From assembly GCA_009780825.1 (NCBI GenBank), contig WQZH01000012.1:1-60346 (forward strand): DNA of 60,346 nt, written 5' to 3'. This document shows positions 45,298 through 53,917 of this stretch, piece after piece. The notes under the pieces are model-generated. The model saw nothing but the letters and a program-made list of their open reading frames with translations. It was not told the origin of the DNA and did not search any database. This DNA comes from Desulfobulbus sp. (lineage in GTDB: Bacteria; Desulfobacterota; Desulfobulbia; Desulfobulbales; Desulfobulbaceae). The translations under genes and the position numbers were made by a program. Position 1 is the first letter of the stretch. Every line of letters begins with the position of its first letter.

Positions 45298-45371
45298 GAT
45301 TTCCATCCTCGTTTTCTGCCGGGCAACGAAACGTTTCCCTTTCCAGGTCGCGCTTTGCCATGCGCCCTGTC

Positions 45372-45400
45372 TTGAATTTCAGCAATAAATGCGGTAAAGT
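45372..45400 (+). promoter_or_regulatory. Predicted citrate synthase promoter
   Basis: TTGAAT (45372-45377), a 17-base spacer, TAAAGT (45395-45400). It would give a leader of about 160 bases before the citrate synthase ATG at 45570. Confidence 0.35.
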
Positions 45401-45569
45401 ACGTCGTTGTTCCGCGTAATTCGGGTGCAGGCGAACCGAATGGACTGCCATGGCCGATACTCTACCCAAACAGCGGCACCCGCGCATTCTTTTTCATGAT
45501 GACCCCGACGCCCTACGCGGTCCCCATATCCGGCTCCGCTGTGCCCATGACTCCAGAAGGAGGACATTC

Positions 45570-46871
45570 ATGCCCGACATGCCCACCAGCCAAACAGCAA
45601 CGCTCACCATCGACGGCGTCACCCACCACTTGCCCATCATCAATGGCATCGAGGGAGACAGGGCCATCGATGTCCGCGGTCTGCTCAGCCAGACCGGCTA
45701 TACCGTCTTTGATACCGGCTACAAGAATTCGGCATCCTGTTGCAGCACCATCACCTATCTCGACGGCACCAAAGGTATCCTGCGCTACCGGGGGTATGCC
45801 ATCGAAGATCTGGCGTCAAACTGTCTGTTCATCGAGGTGGCCTATCTCCTGCTGCATAACAAGCTGCCGAACCGGGTCGAACTGGAGAATTTCCGGACGC
45901 TGCTAGAGTCCCATGCCCTGATCCACGAGGACATGATCCATTTCTTCGACAGGTTCCCGCCCAACGCTTCACCCATGTCGATCCTGTCGGTGCTGGTCAA
46001 CTGTCTGCACAATTTCTATCCGGAAATGAGCGCTGATCCGCTGGAAAACATCGACATGACCGCCAGCCGTCTCATTTCGAAAATCAGGACCATCGCCGCG
46101 TTTTCATACAAGAAATCCATCGGGCAGCCTCTGGTGTATCCGCGCAATGACCTCTCCTATTGCGGCAACTTCCTCAATATGATGTTCCAGACACCGGTCA
46201 GGCCCTACATTGTGCGGCCTGAAGTGGTGGCCGTTCTCAACAAGCTGTTGATTCTCCATGCCGATCACGAACAGAACTGCTCGACTTCGGCGGTCAGGCT
46301 GGTCGGCAGCTCCGGCGGAAACCTGTATGCCTCGATTTCGGCCGGTATCAACGCCCTGTGGGGACCGCTCCACGGCGGCGCCAACGAAGCGGTTATCCTG
46401 ATGCTCGAGGCGATTCACCAGGACAACAACGATTACAAAAAATACATCGCCAAGGCCAAGGACAAAAACGATCCCTTCCGGCTCTCCGGATTCGGGCACC
46501 GGGTCTATCGTACGTATGACCCAAGAGGCATGATCATCAAGGACGCCTACGACGAGATTCTCGGCATCCTCAACATCAAGGACCCGCTGCTTGAGATCGC
46601 CCGCAATCTGGAGGAAATCGTGCTCGACGACTCATGGTTCGTCAGCCGCAATCTCTATCCCAATGTCGATTTCTACTCCGGAATCATTTACCGTGCCCTA
46701 GGCATCCCCACCAACATGTTCACCGTCATGTTCGCCTTGGGACGGCTTCCCGGCTGGATTGCCCAGTGGAGGGAAATGCGGGAAGATCCTGAAACCAAGA
46801 TCTATCGGCCCCGCCAGATCTATATCGGCGCCCCGGCCCGGGAATTCGTGCATTTGGCCGGACGTAACTGA
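45570..46871 (+). CDS. gltA: Citrate synthase
   Basis: A 433-residue hexameric-type (type I) citrate synthase condensing acetyl-CoA with oxaloacetate. Catalytic residues lie in GPLHGGANEAV (His), SGFGHRVYRTYDPRGM (His and Arg) and NVDFYSGIIYRALGIP (Asp). The N-terminal YKNSASCCSTITYLDG and KGILRYRGYAIEDLA are typical. The ATG at 45570 has AAGGAGG upstream; the frame is open from 45450. A single gene; it links the acetyl-CoA from the beta-oxidation operon to the citrate cycle, if the rest of the cycle is present. Confidence 0.96.
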   Translation: MPDMPTSQTATLTIDGVTHHLPIINGIEGDRAIDVRGLLSQTGYTVFDTGYKNSASCCSTITYLDGTKGILRYRGYAIEDLASNCLFIEVAYLLLHNKLPNRVELENFRTLLESHALIHEDMIHFFDRFPPNASPMSILSVLVNCLHNFYPEMSADPLENIDMTASRLISKIRTIAAFSYKKSIGQPLVYPRNDLSYCGNFLNMMFQTPVRPYIVRPEVVAVLNKLLILHADHEQNCSTSAVRLVGSSGGNLYASISAGINALWGPLHGGANEAVILMLEAIHQDNNDYKKYIAKAKDKNDPFRLSGFGHRVYRTYDPRGMIIKDAYDEILGILNIKDPLLEIARNLEEIVLDDSWFVSRNLYPNVDFYSGIIYRALGIPTNMFTVMFALGRLPGWIAQWREMREDPETKIYRPRQIYIGAPAREFVHLAGRN

Positions 46872-46901
46872 TCGGCCCATCAGTCTTTCAGCCACCCCTC
46901 A

Positions 46902-46944
46902 AACAAAAACGGATCGCGCCTTACGGCACGATCCGTTTTTGTTC
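46902..46944. terminator. Bidirectional terminator between citrate synthase and DUF4139 genes
   Basis: AACAAAAACGGATCG, a 12-base loop, CGATCCGTTTTTGTT. The symmetrical A/T flanks let it end transcripts from both sides: citrate synthase (plus) and the DUF4139 gene (minus). Confidence 0.9.
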
Positions 46945-46960
46945 CGCAGAAATTCTGCGG

Positions 46961-48391
46961 TCAATTTCGTATCTTCACCCGGTAGGTCAGCGTGGTGGTG
47001 TTCTCCGGCGGCACTGCGACCAGCCAGAAAGCCAGATGAGCGCTCTCCTTGGCATGTGGGCTCGATTCGGCCAAGATCTGCCATTCACCGGGAATTGGTT
47101 CCTGTACTTTGACGACAACCGCTTCTTTTTTCGCGTTCTTCAAGCGGATGGCATATGCGCTTTCAAATTGAGTGCTGTGCTGTTCTGTTCCCTTGAGTTG
47201 TTTGAAATCCGTCTGCACCTTGTCGGCGGTGATATCAAAGGCATTGCCCAGACGGAGCCGGATCAGTTCGTTCTCCGGGGTGTGGTCGACCCTGTCCTCG
47301 CCAACGAACTGAAGACCGCCGGCACTGTCTTTCTTGTAGACCCGGATCACGCCGCCAGGAAGGGGACGGCCCAGACCCGCTTCTTTTTCGTTCTTCAATT
47401 CGACAAAGACACCGACCTTCCGGCCTTGTTCAATGTCCATGGCCCGGGTACTGAAATAATATTCCTGTCCCTTGAGCACATACTCTTTCCGGCACGTCAC
47501 CCCATCGGCCTGGAGCAACGCCACTTGTTTTTTCTGATTTTCACCGAGGGTGGTGGGGCGATCAAGGGAATAGAGATGATATGCAAAGATCGGTTCTTCG
47601 GCCATATTCCTGGGGCTCGGGGTCTGGACCTCCATGGCCATGGCTTGCATCCGGTTGATCTGCTGCGGCATCGGCTGCGGCACCATATTGACATCACCGG
47701 CGACCAGTTGGAATCGCGCCTGCGGATAACGGGCGTCGCTCTCATTAATCAGGGTCACCCAGCCGCTCAGGTCGAGACGATCGTCAGCTCCATTGAGTTC
47801 CGCTACATAATCCGCCTGCCAGGAGAGTCCAGCGGTCAGATAGGTCAACTCCACCTCCCGCGCTCCTGCAGAACCGCTTTCGACCAACATGGTCAGGGTG
47901 GGCCGGTCGCGTAGGGCATCGGGCACATCGGGATACACCAACCGGCCGTTCACCCCGGTCTCGATCTGATTGCCCACCTGCAGCACGACTCCGTCGCCGG
48001 CGCTGAGCACTTTTGCTTGCACGGCCCGCTCTTCACCGGTAACGGGATAGTGTTTGCGGATGGTGATTTCGCGGCCCACATATTTCTGGAGCAAGGATTG
48101 GGGAGTGAGGAGATCGTATTCGAAGTTCTGCTCCAGCACTCTGAGATCACGACCTTGCATCATGGCTGTTTCCGGCTTGATCAGGGCGCTGATTTCGCGG
48201 AAGGCCACAGTGCGCGTACCCGCGGGCAGATCAATGGTCCTGCGGTCTTTCACCAGGGCCAGATTCTTCGCATAGATGGTGACGTCCACCGCCTGTTGAT
48301 CTCGACCACCGACTACGATTTCCTCGTTGGCCAGAAGAGGGGCGACGCTCCACAACATCGTCGCCACCAGCATCAGCAATGTTTTTTTCAT
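46961..48391 (-). CDS. DUF4139 domain secreted protein
   Basis: A 476-residue protein with a signal peptide (MKKTLLMLVATMLWSVAPLLA). DUF4139 features are VDVTIYAKNLALVKDRRTID near the N-terminus, EVELTYLTAGLSWQADYVAE, LDLSGWVTLINESDARYPQA, and AYHLYSLDRPTTLGENQKKQ. The C-terminal half is beta-rich, ending LAFWLVAVPPENTTTLTYRV. Function is unknown; some relatives affect capsule or mucoidy. The ATG at 48391 (MKKTLLML) is chosen; the open frame starts at 48439. The PilZ gene is 68 bases upstream on the same strand. Confidence 0.85.
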   Translation of the reverse strand: MKKTLLMLVATMLWSVAPLLANEEIVVGGRDQQAVDVTIYAKNLALVKDRRTIDLPAGTRTVAFREISALIKPETAMMQGRDLRVLEQNFEYDLLTPQSLLQKYVGREITIRKHYPVTGEERAVQAKVLSAGDGVVLQVGNQIETGVNGRLVYPDVPDALRDRPTLTMLVESGSAGAREVELTYLTAGLSWQADYVAELNGADDRLDLSGWVTLINESDARYPQARFQLVAGDVNMVPQPMPQQINRMQAMAMEVQTPSPRNMAEEPIFAYHLYSLDRPTTLGENQKKQVALLQADGVTCRKEYVLKGQEYYFSTRAMDIEQGRKVGVFVELKNEKEAGLGRPLPGGVIRVYKKDSAGGLQFVGEDRVDHTPENELIRLRLGNAFDITADKVQTDFKQLKGTEQHSTQFESAYAIRLKNAKKEAVVVKVQEPIPGEWQILAESSPHAKESAHLAFWLVAVPPENTTTLTYRVKIRN

Positions 48392-48459
48392 CCTACATTC
48401 CGCACGCAACGAGAAAGACCTGTGATTCGACAGATCCACTCTCGATGCAAAAAAGGCAT

Positions 48460-48843
48460 TCAGTTGCCGAGAACGGCATTGTTGGCAATAAAGTGTTCAA
48501 GCTGCGTAAGCTGACCATGAGTCAGCAGACCGAATTGGATGCTGAATCGCTTGGCCATGGAACGGTTGAAAATCGAATCCGGGACGGCCTGCGCTGCCCC
48601 AACCAAGGAGAAAGGAAAATCAGGAAGATGATGAAAATTTGGTTTGGCAACAAAAATATCAACGAGTGCAGGAAAAACAGGATCTTCCTCCAGGACAGCG
48701 CACTGAACGGCAAGACCTCCCTCACTGATATCGATAAGGGTGCCGGTGTATTCGCCAAAAAAGACGAACGTTTCATTCTTCATCTGATACCGTTTGTGGC
48801 GCCGGCGTTCAGCGCCACCCGTATCTGTCGAATTCACATGCAT
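48460..48843 (-). CDS. PilZ domain c-di-GMP-binding protein
   Basis: A 127-residue single-domain protein. ERRRHKRYQ gives the RxxxR motif and TGTLIDISEGGLAV the DxSxxG motif that bind c-di-GMP in PilZ proteins. The rest (FSIQFGLLTHGQLTQLEHFI) fits a PilZ barrel and C-terminal helix. It would read the second messenger made by enzymes such as the Cache-GGDEF protein about 9 kb away; the output partner is unknown. It has no clear ribosome site and lies just before the DUF4139 gene. Confidence 0.85.
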   Translation of the reverse strand: MHVNSTDTGGAERRRHKRYQMKNETFVFFGEYTGTLIDISEGGLAVQCAVLEEDPVFPALVDIFVAKPNFHHLPDFPFSLVGAAQAVPDSIFNRSMAKRFSIQFGLLTHGQLTQLEHFIANNAVLGN

Positions 48844-49191
48844 GGTCTGATGGCTAAGCGGCCAAACCGTCTTTGGGAATATTGTCGCCGTTCAGGGCAG
48901 GAATATATCGAAAGCATAATGCTCGCATGGTTGCCTCTGGATGCTCGGCATAATTGCTGCTCATCCGGTTTGAAGCAAAAAACGAACCAGTTCATCCACT
49001 CGATCACTCAGTCTTCCAAGGTGCAATTACATGCCAAAGCAAGGCGAAGGCCAGCTGGCATGCCTTCCTGCATCCGCCATGGCGGAAAGGGAGGCGTTAC
49101 ACTTACTTCTTTGAAAAAAGAGCCAATACAGTCAAATACAAAAATACACCCACTAGACTATATCGCAAATTTTATAAAAAAGGAAAAAGAC
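48844..49191. other. Gap between polA and the PilZ gene
   Basis: About 350 bases. It contains a 14-base palindrome TCCGCCATGGCGGA at 49073-49086 within a larger imperfect inverted repeat, and an AT-rich tract at ~49130-49190 just after polA. I see no gene. Confidence 0.45.
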
Positions 49192-51876
49192 TTACTCTCT
49201 TTTTTCCAGACTGTGTCCATGGTCCAGATGCGCCACCAGAGGAACGCGGAGCGGCATGGCGGATTCCATGCAGGCTTTCACCAGGGCCGACACCTCCGCA
49301 AGTTCATGTTCAGGGACCTCCAGGACCAACTCATCGTGGATCTGCAACAGCAGGCGAGCCTGGGACCGGCATTGCGTCAATTCTCGACCCACTTGAATCA
49401 TCGCCAATTTTATAATATCTGCCGCTGTTCCCTGAATGGGGGTGTTGATGGCGGTCCGTTCGGCAAATTCACGCTGGATGCGGTTTTTGCTGTTGATATC
49501 GGGCAGAAGCCGCCGCCGTCCCAACAGGGTGGTCACCCATCCATCCCGCCGCGCCTGGTCAATAATCGCCTGCATAAATTTCTTTATTCCGGAAAAATGC
49601 GCAAGGTACCGATCGATGAAGGTTTGCGCCTCCTTGCGGCTGATATGCAGTTGGCTGGCCAGGCCAAAGCTGGACATGCCGTAGACGATGCCGAAATTGA
49701 TGGTCTTGGCCACCCGGCGCATGTCCGAGGTTACCAATTCCGGAGCCACGAAAAAAATTTCCGCCGCTGTCCTCCGGTGAATATCCTGCCCTCCCCGGAA
49801 AGCGGCCAGCAACTCGTGGTCTTCCGAGTAATGCGCTAAAACACGGAGATCGATCTGCGAGTAATCCGCCGCCAGCAGGGTGCAACCGTCGGCGGCAATG
49901 AAGGCGGAACGGATGCGCCGTCCTTCCTCGGTCCGAATGGGAATGTTTTGCAGATTGGGACTGCTCGAACTCAATCGTCCGGTGGCAGTGCCGCATTGAT
50001 TGAAGGAGGTATGCACCCGACCGGTCTTCGGATTTTGTAGGCTCGCCAGTTTATCGACATAGGTTGACTTCAGCTTGGCCAGATTCCGATATTGGAGGAC
50101 CAGGGCCGGCAGTTCGTGGGTCAGGCTCAGGCTTTCCAGCACCTTGACATCGGTGGACCAGCCGGTCTTGGTTTTGCGTCCTTTCGGCAGATGCAGTTTG
50201 TCAAAGAGCACCTCGCCCAGTTGTTTGGGCGAATGGATATTGAAGGCCATCCCTGCGACGGCATAGATGCCCTGCTCGTCGGCTTGCAGCCGTCTGCCGA
50301 ACTCGTCGGATAAGGCTGCAAGTCGGTCGCCGTCAACCAGGATACCTTCCCGTTCCATGGCGGCCAGCACCGGGATCAGGGGAGCTTCCACCTCCTGCAG
50401 CAACGCCAGCAGGTTCGTTCGCGCAAGGAGCGGCCTCTGATGGAGATAGAGCTGCATGGCGCCGTACGCATCCTCGCAGCTGTAATTCTTGGCCGCCTCC
50501 AAGCCGACCCGGCAGAAGGCATCTTCGGCCTTGTCGCCGCCTGTCACCTCGGCAAAGCCGGTCATCCGGATATCGATCTCCTGGCAGAGATCGTCGAGTT
50601 TATATGAGTGCCGGTCCGGATCGAGCAACCAGGCGCCGATCATGGTATCGTACAATGGGCCAGACAACCGGATGGCGCCATTGTGGGGCGCGGCCAGGAT
50701 GGCCAGATCGAATTTGAGGTTGTGCCCAACGGTCACGATCCTGCCTCCTGCAAGAAGGGGCCGCAAAAACCCGGTCAGTTGCGCCAAAGACAACTGGCCA
50801 GCCACGATATTGCCCGTCTCGTCATAGTGGCCGCAGGGCAAATACCAGGAGTCTCCTTCCTCGACAGCAAGTGAGACGCCAACCAGTCGGGCCCGTAGCG
50901 GATCCAAGGAGTCCGTCTCGGTATCGACCGCCAGCAGCCGGACCGTTGCCAATCGCGCTGCCAGTCCAGCCAATCCTTCGGCATCCCGCACCAGATGAAA
51001 ACGGGCTGTGTCGAGCTTGGCCGTCTGGATGACATCGCGGAGCAGGGAATGAAACTCCAGCTCGGTCAGCAGACCACGCAGCTGCTCTCGGTCGGGCTCG
51101 ACCACCCGATAGCGCTCCATTTCCTCTGGCACGATCGCCGCCACATTGAGCCGAACCAAGTCACGAGACAAGAAGGCCCCGGCCCGATGGTCCCGGATCT
51201 GCTGGACACTCTTCGATGGTTTCAGGGTGTCGATTTCCCGATAGAGCCCCTCCAGATCTCCGTGCTCGTCGATCAGTTTCTGCGCCGTCTTCGGTCCGAT
51301 GCCGGGCACACCGGGGATATTGTCCGAACTGTCTCCGGTCAGGGCAAAATAGTCGAGCAAGCGGGTTGGAGGCAGCCCATATTTTTCCAGGACCGCCGCC
51401 TCATCCATCACCCGGTCATGCATCGGATCCCACAGACTGATGTCCGGCGAGACCAGTTGGAGCAGATCCTTGTCGCCGGACACGATCACCACCTTATGCC
51501 CCTGGCGGGCCGCCGCAACAGCAGCCGAGGCAATGAGATCGTCGGCCTCCTGGTCATCCTGCTCCAGCAGGAGAAGACGGTGGGCTATGACCAACTGGCG
51601 GATGTAGGGAATCTGTTGCGCAAGATCCTCGGGCATGGGAGGGCGGTTCGCCTTATAGCGGTCATACAGCCGGTGCCGGAACACCGGGCCCCGGGTATCG
51701 AACGCAACCGCCAGGTACTGTGGATTGCACTCCTTGAGCAACCGACGCAGGATGGCGGCAAAACCGTAGACAGCATGGGTAGGCAGACCGCCGGATGTGG
51801 ACAGCGGTTTGATGGCATGATAGGCCCGGTAAATGTAGGCGCTGCCGTCGATCAAATATAATTCGGGAGGACTCAT
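49192..51876 (-). CDS. polA: DNA polymerase I
   Basis: An 894-residue Pol I with all three parts. The 5'-nuclease domain is at 1-~290 (YLIDGSAYIYRAYHAIKP, VIVSGDKDLLQLVSPDISLW, GVPGIGPKTAQKLIDEHG). The 3'-5' exonuclease has VDTETDSLDPLRARLVGVSL and retains its Asp/Glu metal site. The polymerase has motif A LAADYSQIDLRVLAHYSED, the O-helix RVAKTINFGIVYGMSSFGL and motif C IHDELVLEVPE. The ATG at 51876 has AGGAA before it; the frame is open from 52041. Length is close to the E. coli enzyme. Confidence 0.97.
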   Translation of the reverse strand: MSPPELYLIDGSAYIYRAYHAIKPLSTSGGLPTHAVYGFAAILRRLLKECNPQYLAVAFDTRGPVFRHRLYDRYKANRPPMPEDLAQQIPYIRQLVIAHRLLLLEQDDQEADDLIASAAVAAARQGHKVVIVSGDKDLLQLVSPDISLWDPMHDRVMDEAAVLEKYGLPPTRLLDYFALTGDSSDNIPGVPGIGPKTAQKLIDEHGDLEGLYREIDTLKPSKSVQQIRDHRAGAFLSRDLVRLNVAAIVPEEMERYRVVEPDREQLRGLLTELEFHSLLRDVIQTAKLDTARFHLVRDAEGLAGLAARLATVRLLAVDTETDSLDPLRARLVGVSLAVEEGDSWYLPCGHYDETGNIVAGQLSLAQLTGFLRPLLAGGRIVTVGHNLKFDLAILAAPHNGAIRLSGPLYDTMIGAWLLDPDRHSYKLDDLCQEIDIRMTGFAEVTGGDKAEDAFCRVGLEAAKNYSCEDAYGAMQLYLHQRPLLARTNLLALLQEVEAPLIPVLAAMEREGILVDGDRLAALSDEFGRRLQADEQGIYAVAGMAFNIHSPKQLGEVLFDKLHLPKGRKTKTGWSTDVKVLESLSLTHELPALVLQYRNLAKLKSTYVDKLASLQNPKTGRVHTSFNQCGTATGRLSSSSPNLQNIPIRTEEGRRIRSAFIAADGCTLLAADYSQIDLRVLAHYSEDHELLAAFRGGQDIHRRTAAEIFFVAPELVTSDMRRVAKTINFGIVYGMSSFGLASQLHISRKEAQTFIDRYLAHFSGIKKFMQAIIDQARRDGWVTTLLGRRRLLPDINSKNRIQREFAERTAINTPIQGTAADIIKLAMIQVGRELTQCRSQARLLLQIHDELVLEVPEHELAEVSALVKACMESAMPLRVPLVAHLDHGHSLEKRE

Positions 51877-52024
51877 GAATGTTCCTGGGGAATGGTGGCA
51901 AGGCGACCGGCGTTCCCGATACACATCGAGAATGACGCCGTTGTTTCGTTGTACACAGCAACAGGTCAGGAACCAACCATTTTTTCTGGCCCTTGCCGAT
52001 AGCGCCGTCATCCTGCGCAGGAAT

Positions 52025-52051
52025 AAAAAAACCCCGCTCAATGCGGGGTTT
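52025..52051 (-). terminator. Terminator of the HPF/cold-shock fusion gene
   Basis: On the minus strand AAACCCCGC, loop ATTGA, GCGGGGTTT, with a run of eight T at its downstream (lower-coordinate) end. A clean rho-independent terminator 53 bases after the stop at 52104. Confidence 0.9.
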
Positions 52052-52103
52052 CATTTCTATCCGGGACGTACCTCGGCCCGAGAATCAAGGCAACGGTCCG
52101 GCC

Positions 52104-52655
52104 TCAGGCGGGCTCAACCCTCACCCAGGCCGCCTGCAATCCTTTCTCGCCTTCTTCCATGGCGAACAGAACCTCGTCACCCTCGGCGAGATCGCCCATG
52201 GACACGTCTTTCAAACTGCTGGCGTGGAAAAAGACATCGAGTTTGTCATTGGTGACGATGAATCCATAGGATGCATCCGGCGCGATTTTACGGATGATTC
52301 CCGCAGTCCTGCCGTCGCCGTCGACTGCCGTGCCTTGCACTTTCGCTGATTTATTTTGATCCTGCTTCTTCTTGACAATTTCCTTCAGTTGTCCTCCCAA
52401 GACATCAAAGGCTTCGACCAGCAGGGGCCGGACACTTTCACCCCACCGTTTGACCACCACTGTGTCGTTGGGTACGCTGGCCACCAACCGAACCTCGTGA
52501 CCGCCTTCCTTATATCCCGGGGTAGCCTCAATGCTCACCCGCAGATGCAACACCAAATTGGCATAGTGGCGGGTCAATTTGGCCCGTTCCTCTTCGATCT
52601 TCTCCTGCCAGCTCTTTCGTATGTCAAGATTTTTAGCCTCGATTTTTAATTCCAT
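52104..52655 (-). CDS. HPF/RaiA ribosome-associated domain fused to a cold-shock domain
   Basis: A 183-residue fusion. Residues ~1-100 resemble the HPF/RaiA ribosome-hibernation domain (MELKIEAKNLDIRKSWQEKI, LVLHLRVSIEATPGYKEGGH, VVVKRWGESVRPLLVEAFDV). A basic linker (KEIVKKKQDQNKSAKVQG) follows. Residues ~117-183 are a cold-shock domain (AGIIRKIAPDASYGFIVTND, DVFFHASSL) that binds RNA. It may hold ribosomes inactive or handle RNA under stress; this is inferred from the two domains. The ATG at 52655 has GGAGG six bases upstream. A promoter and a terminator of its own make it a single-gene unit. Confidence 0.85.
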   Translation of the reverse strand: MELKIEAKNLDIRKSWQEKIEEERAKLTRHYANLVLHLRVSIEATPGYKEGGHEVRLVASVPNDTVVVKRWGESVRPLLVEAFDVLGGQLKEIVKKKQDQNKSAKVQGTAVDGDGRTAGIIRKIAPDASYGFIVTNDKLDVFFHASSLKDVSMGDLAEGDEVLFAMEEGEKGLQAAWVRVEPA

Positions 52656-52851
52656 ACACATCCTCCGCAAAGAAAGACGCCAGCGGCCCCATGCCGCTGC
52701 CTGACGGCCATGCCCAGCATCCCATGTCTTGGAAAGACAGGCATTCTTCTTCTATTATTCCTGCTAGCCTTAGGGGAAGGTCGCGGTAGAAAGCGTGCGA
52801 AGCGCACGAGAAGTGAATGATTCTGGGAGTATACAGCTTGACCATACTTCC

Positions 52852-52881
52852 ATTATAGCCATTGGCCACCGGAGAAATCAA
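52852..52881 (-). promoter_or_regulatory. Predicted promoter of the HPF/cold-shock gene
   Basis: On the minus strand TTGATT (52881-52876), an 18-base spacer, a perfect TATAAT (52857-52852). The leader to the ATG at 52655 would be about 190 bases, long enough to hold a cold-responsive structure, though I recognise none. Confidence 0.5.
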
Positions 52882-52936
52882 GGGGGGCAGATGCATTTTC
52901 TTGACGGCCTTTCCGGTGAACCATTAAGGTGGCATC

Positions 52937-53917
52937 ATGAAGAGTAAAAGCAAAATCGGCATCTTGCTCCTGAATCTTGGTGGTCCCGAACAGCTCGAGG
53001 ATGTGTATCCTTTTCTGGTCAACCTGTTCTCCGACCGGCAAATCATCCGTCTTGGTCCAGCCTTTTTGCAAAAGTTCATCGCCCGGATTATTGCCCGTCG
53101 CCGCGCACCCGGAAGCAGAGACAACTACGCCCGGATCGGCGGTGGATCGCCCATCCGCAGAACAACCGAGGAACAGGCCCAGGCCCTGGAGGATGCTCTG
53201 GGTCCGGACGGAACGTTCGTGGTGCGGTCCTGCATGCGCTACTGGCACCCCAGGGCCGAAGAGGCGTTGCGGGTCATGGCACAAGAAGGCGTGCAATCCA
53301 TTGTCGCCCTTCCCCTGTATCCCCATTATTCAATTGCCACCACCGGCTCTTCATTGAGCGATCTCCGCCGCACTGCGGCCCGGCTCAGAATCGACCTCCC
53401 CATCCGCGAGATCCTTTCCTGGCCGGTTGAACCTTCCTATATCGGTTGCCTGGCCGATCGGATCATGGCAGGGGTCAGCTCCTTCCAGGGCGATCCGGTG
53501 CAGATGGTGTACAGCGCCCACAGTTTGCCGGTACAATTTATCCGGGAGGGGGACCCGTATGTCGATCATCTGCAGCAGACTATACGTGCTCTTGAAGCCC
53601 GGACCGCCATTCCGGGCATACTCTGCTACCAGAGCCGCAGCGGGCCGGTGGAATGGTTGGGGCCATCGCTCCCCGAGGTGATCACGGCACTTGCCGGCAA
53701 AGGGTGCGCCAACCTGCTGGTGGTCCCGATTTCCTTTGTCTCCGACCATGTCGAGACGCTGTTTGAAATCGACATCCAGAATCGGGAGATGGCGGAAGGA
53801 TTGGGGATGCGTTTTGCCTTGATGCCGGGGTTGAATGCCGCCCCCCGTTTTATCGCCGGGTTGCGCAACCTGATCTTGACCGACCTGGGCGGCGAGCAGG
53901 AAGCGATGAGGTCATGA
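52937..53917 (+). CDS. hemH: Ferrochelatase
   Basis: A 326-residue ferrochelatase that inserts Fe2+ into a porphyrin as a late step of haem synthesis. It has GILLLNLGGPEQLEDVYPFL at the start, RTTEEQAQALEDALG, the metal-site His in VYSAHSLPVQFI, CYQSRSGPVEWLGPSLPEV and VVPISFVSDHVETLFEID with the conserved Glu. AAGGTGG precedes the ATG. The gene converges on and slightly overlaps rodA. A soluble proteobacterial form, with no C-terminal membrane tail. Confidence 0.96.
   Translation: MKSKSKIGILLLNLGGPEQLEDVYPFLVNLFSDRQIIRLGPAFLQKFIARIIARRRAPGSRDNYARIGGGSPIRRTTEEQAQALEDALGPDGTFVVRSCMRYWHPRAEEALRVMAQEGVQSIVALPLYPHYSIATTGSSLSDLRRTAARLRIDLPIREILSWPVEPSYIGCLADRIMAGVSSFQGDPVQMVYSAHSLPVQFIREGDPYVDHLQQTIRALEARTAIPGILCYQSRSGPVEWLGPSLPEVITALAGKGCANLLVVPISFVSDHVETLFEIDIQNREMAEGLGMRFALMPGLNAAPRFIAGLRNLILTDLGGEQEAMRS

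Noticed and set aside
49073..49086. TCCGCCATGGCGGA palindrome as a repeat family member or operator
   Set aside because: A similar CCGCCATGGCGG core occurs in the kup riboswitch only as part of a known stem. Two occurrences of a GC-rich palindrome are not evidence of a family.
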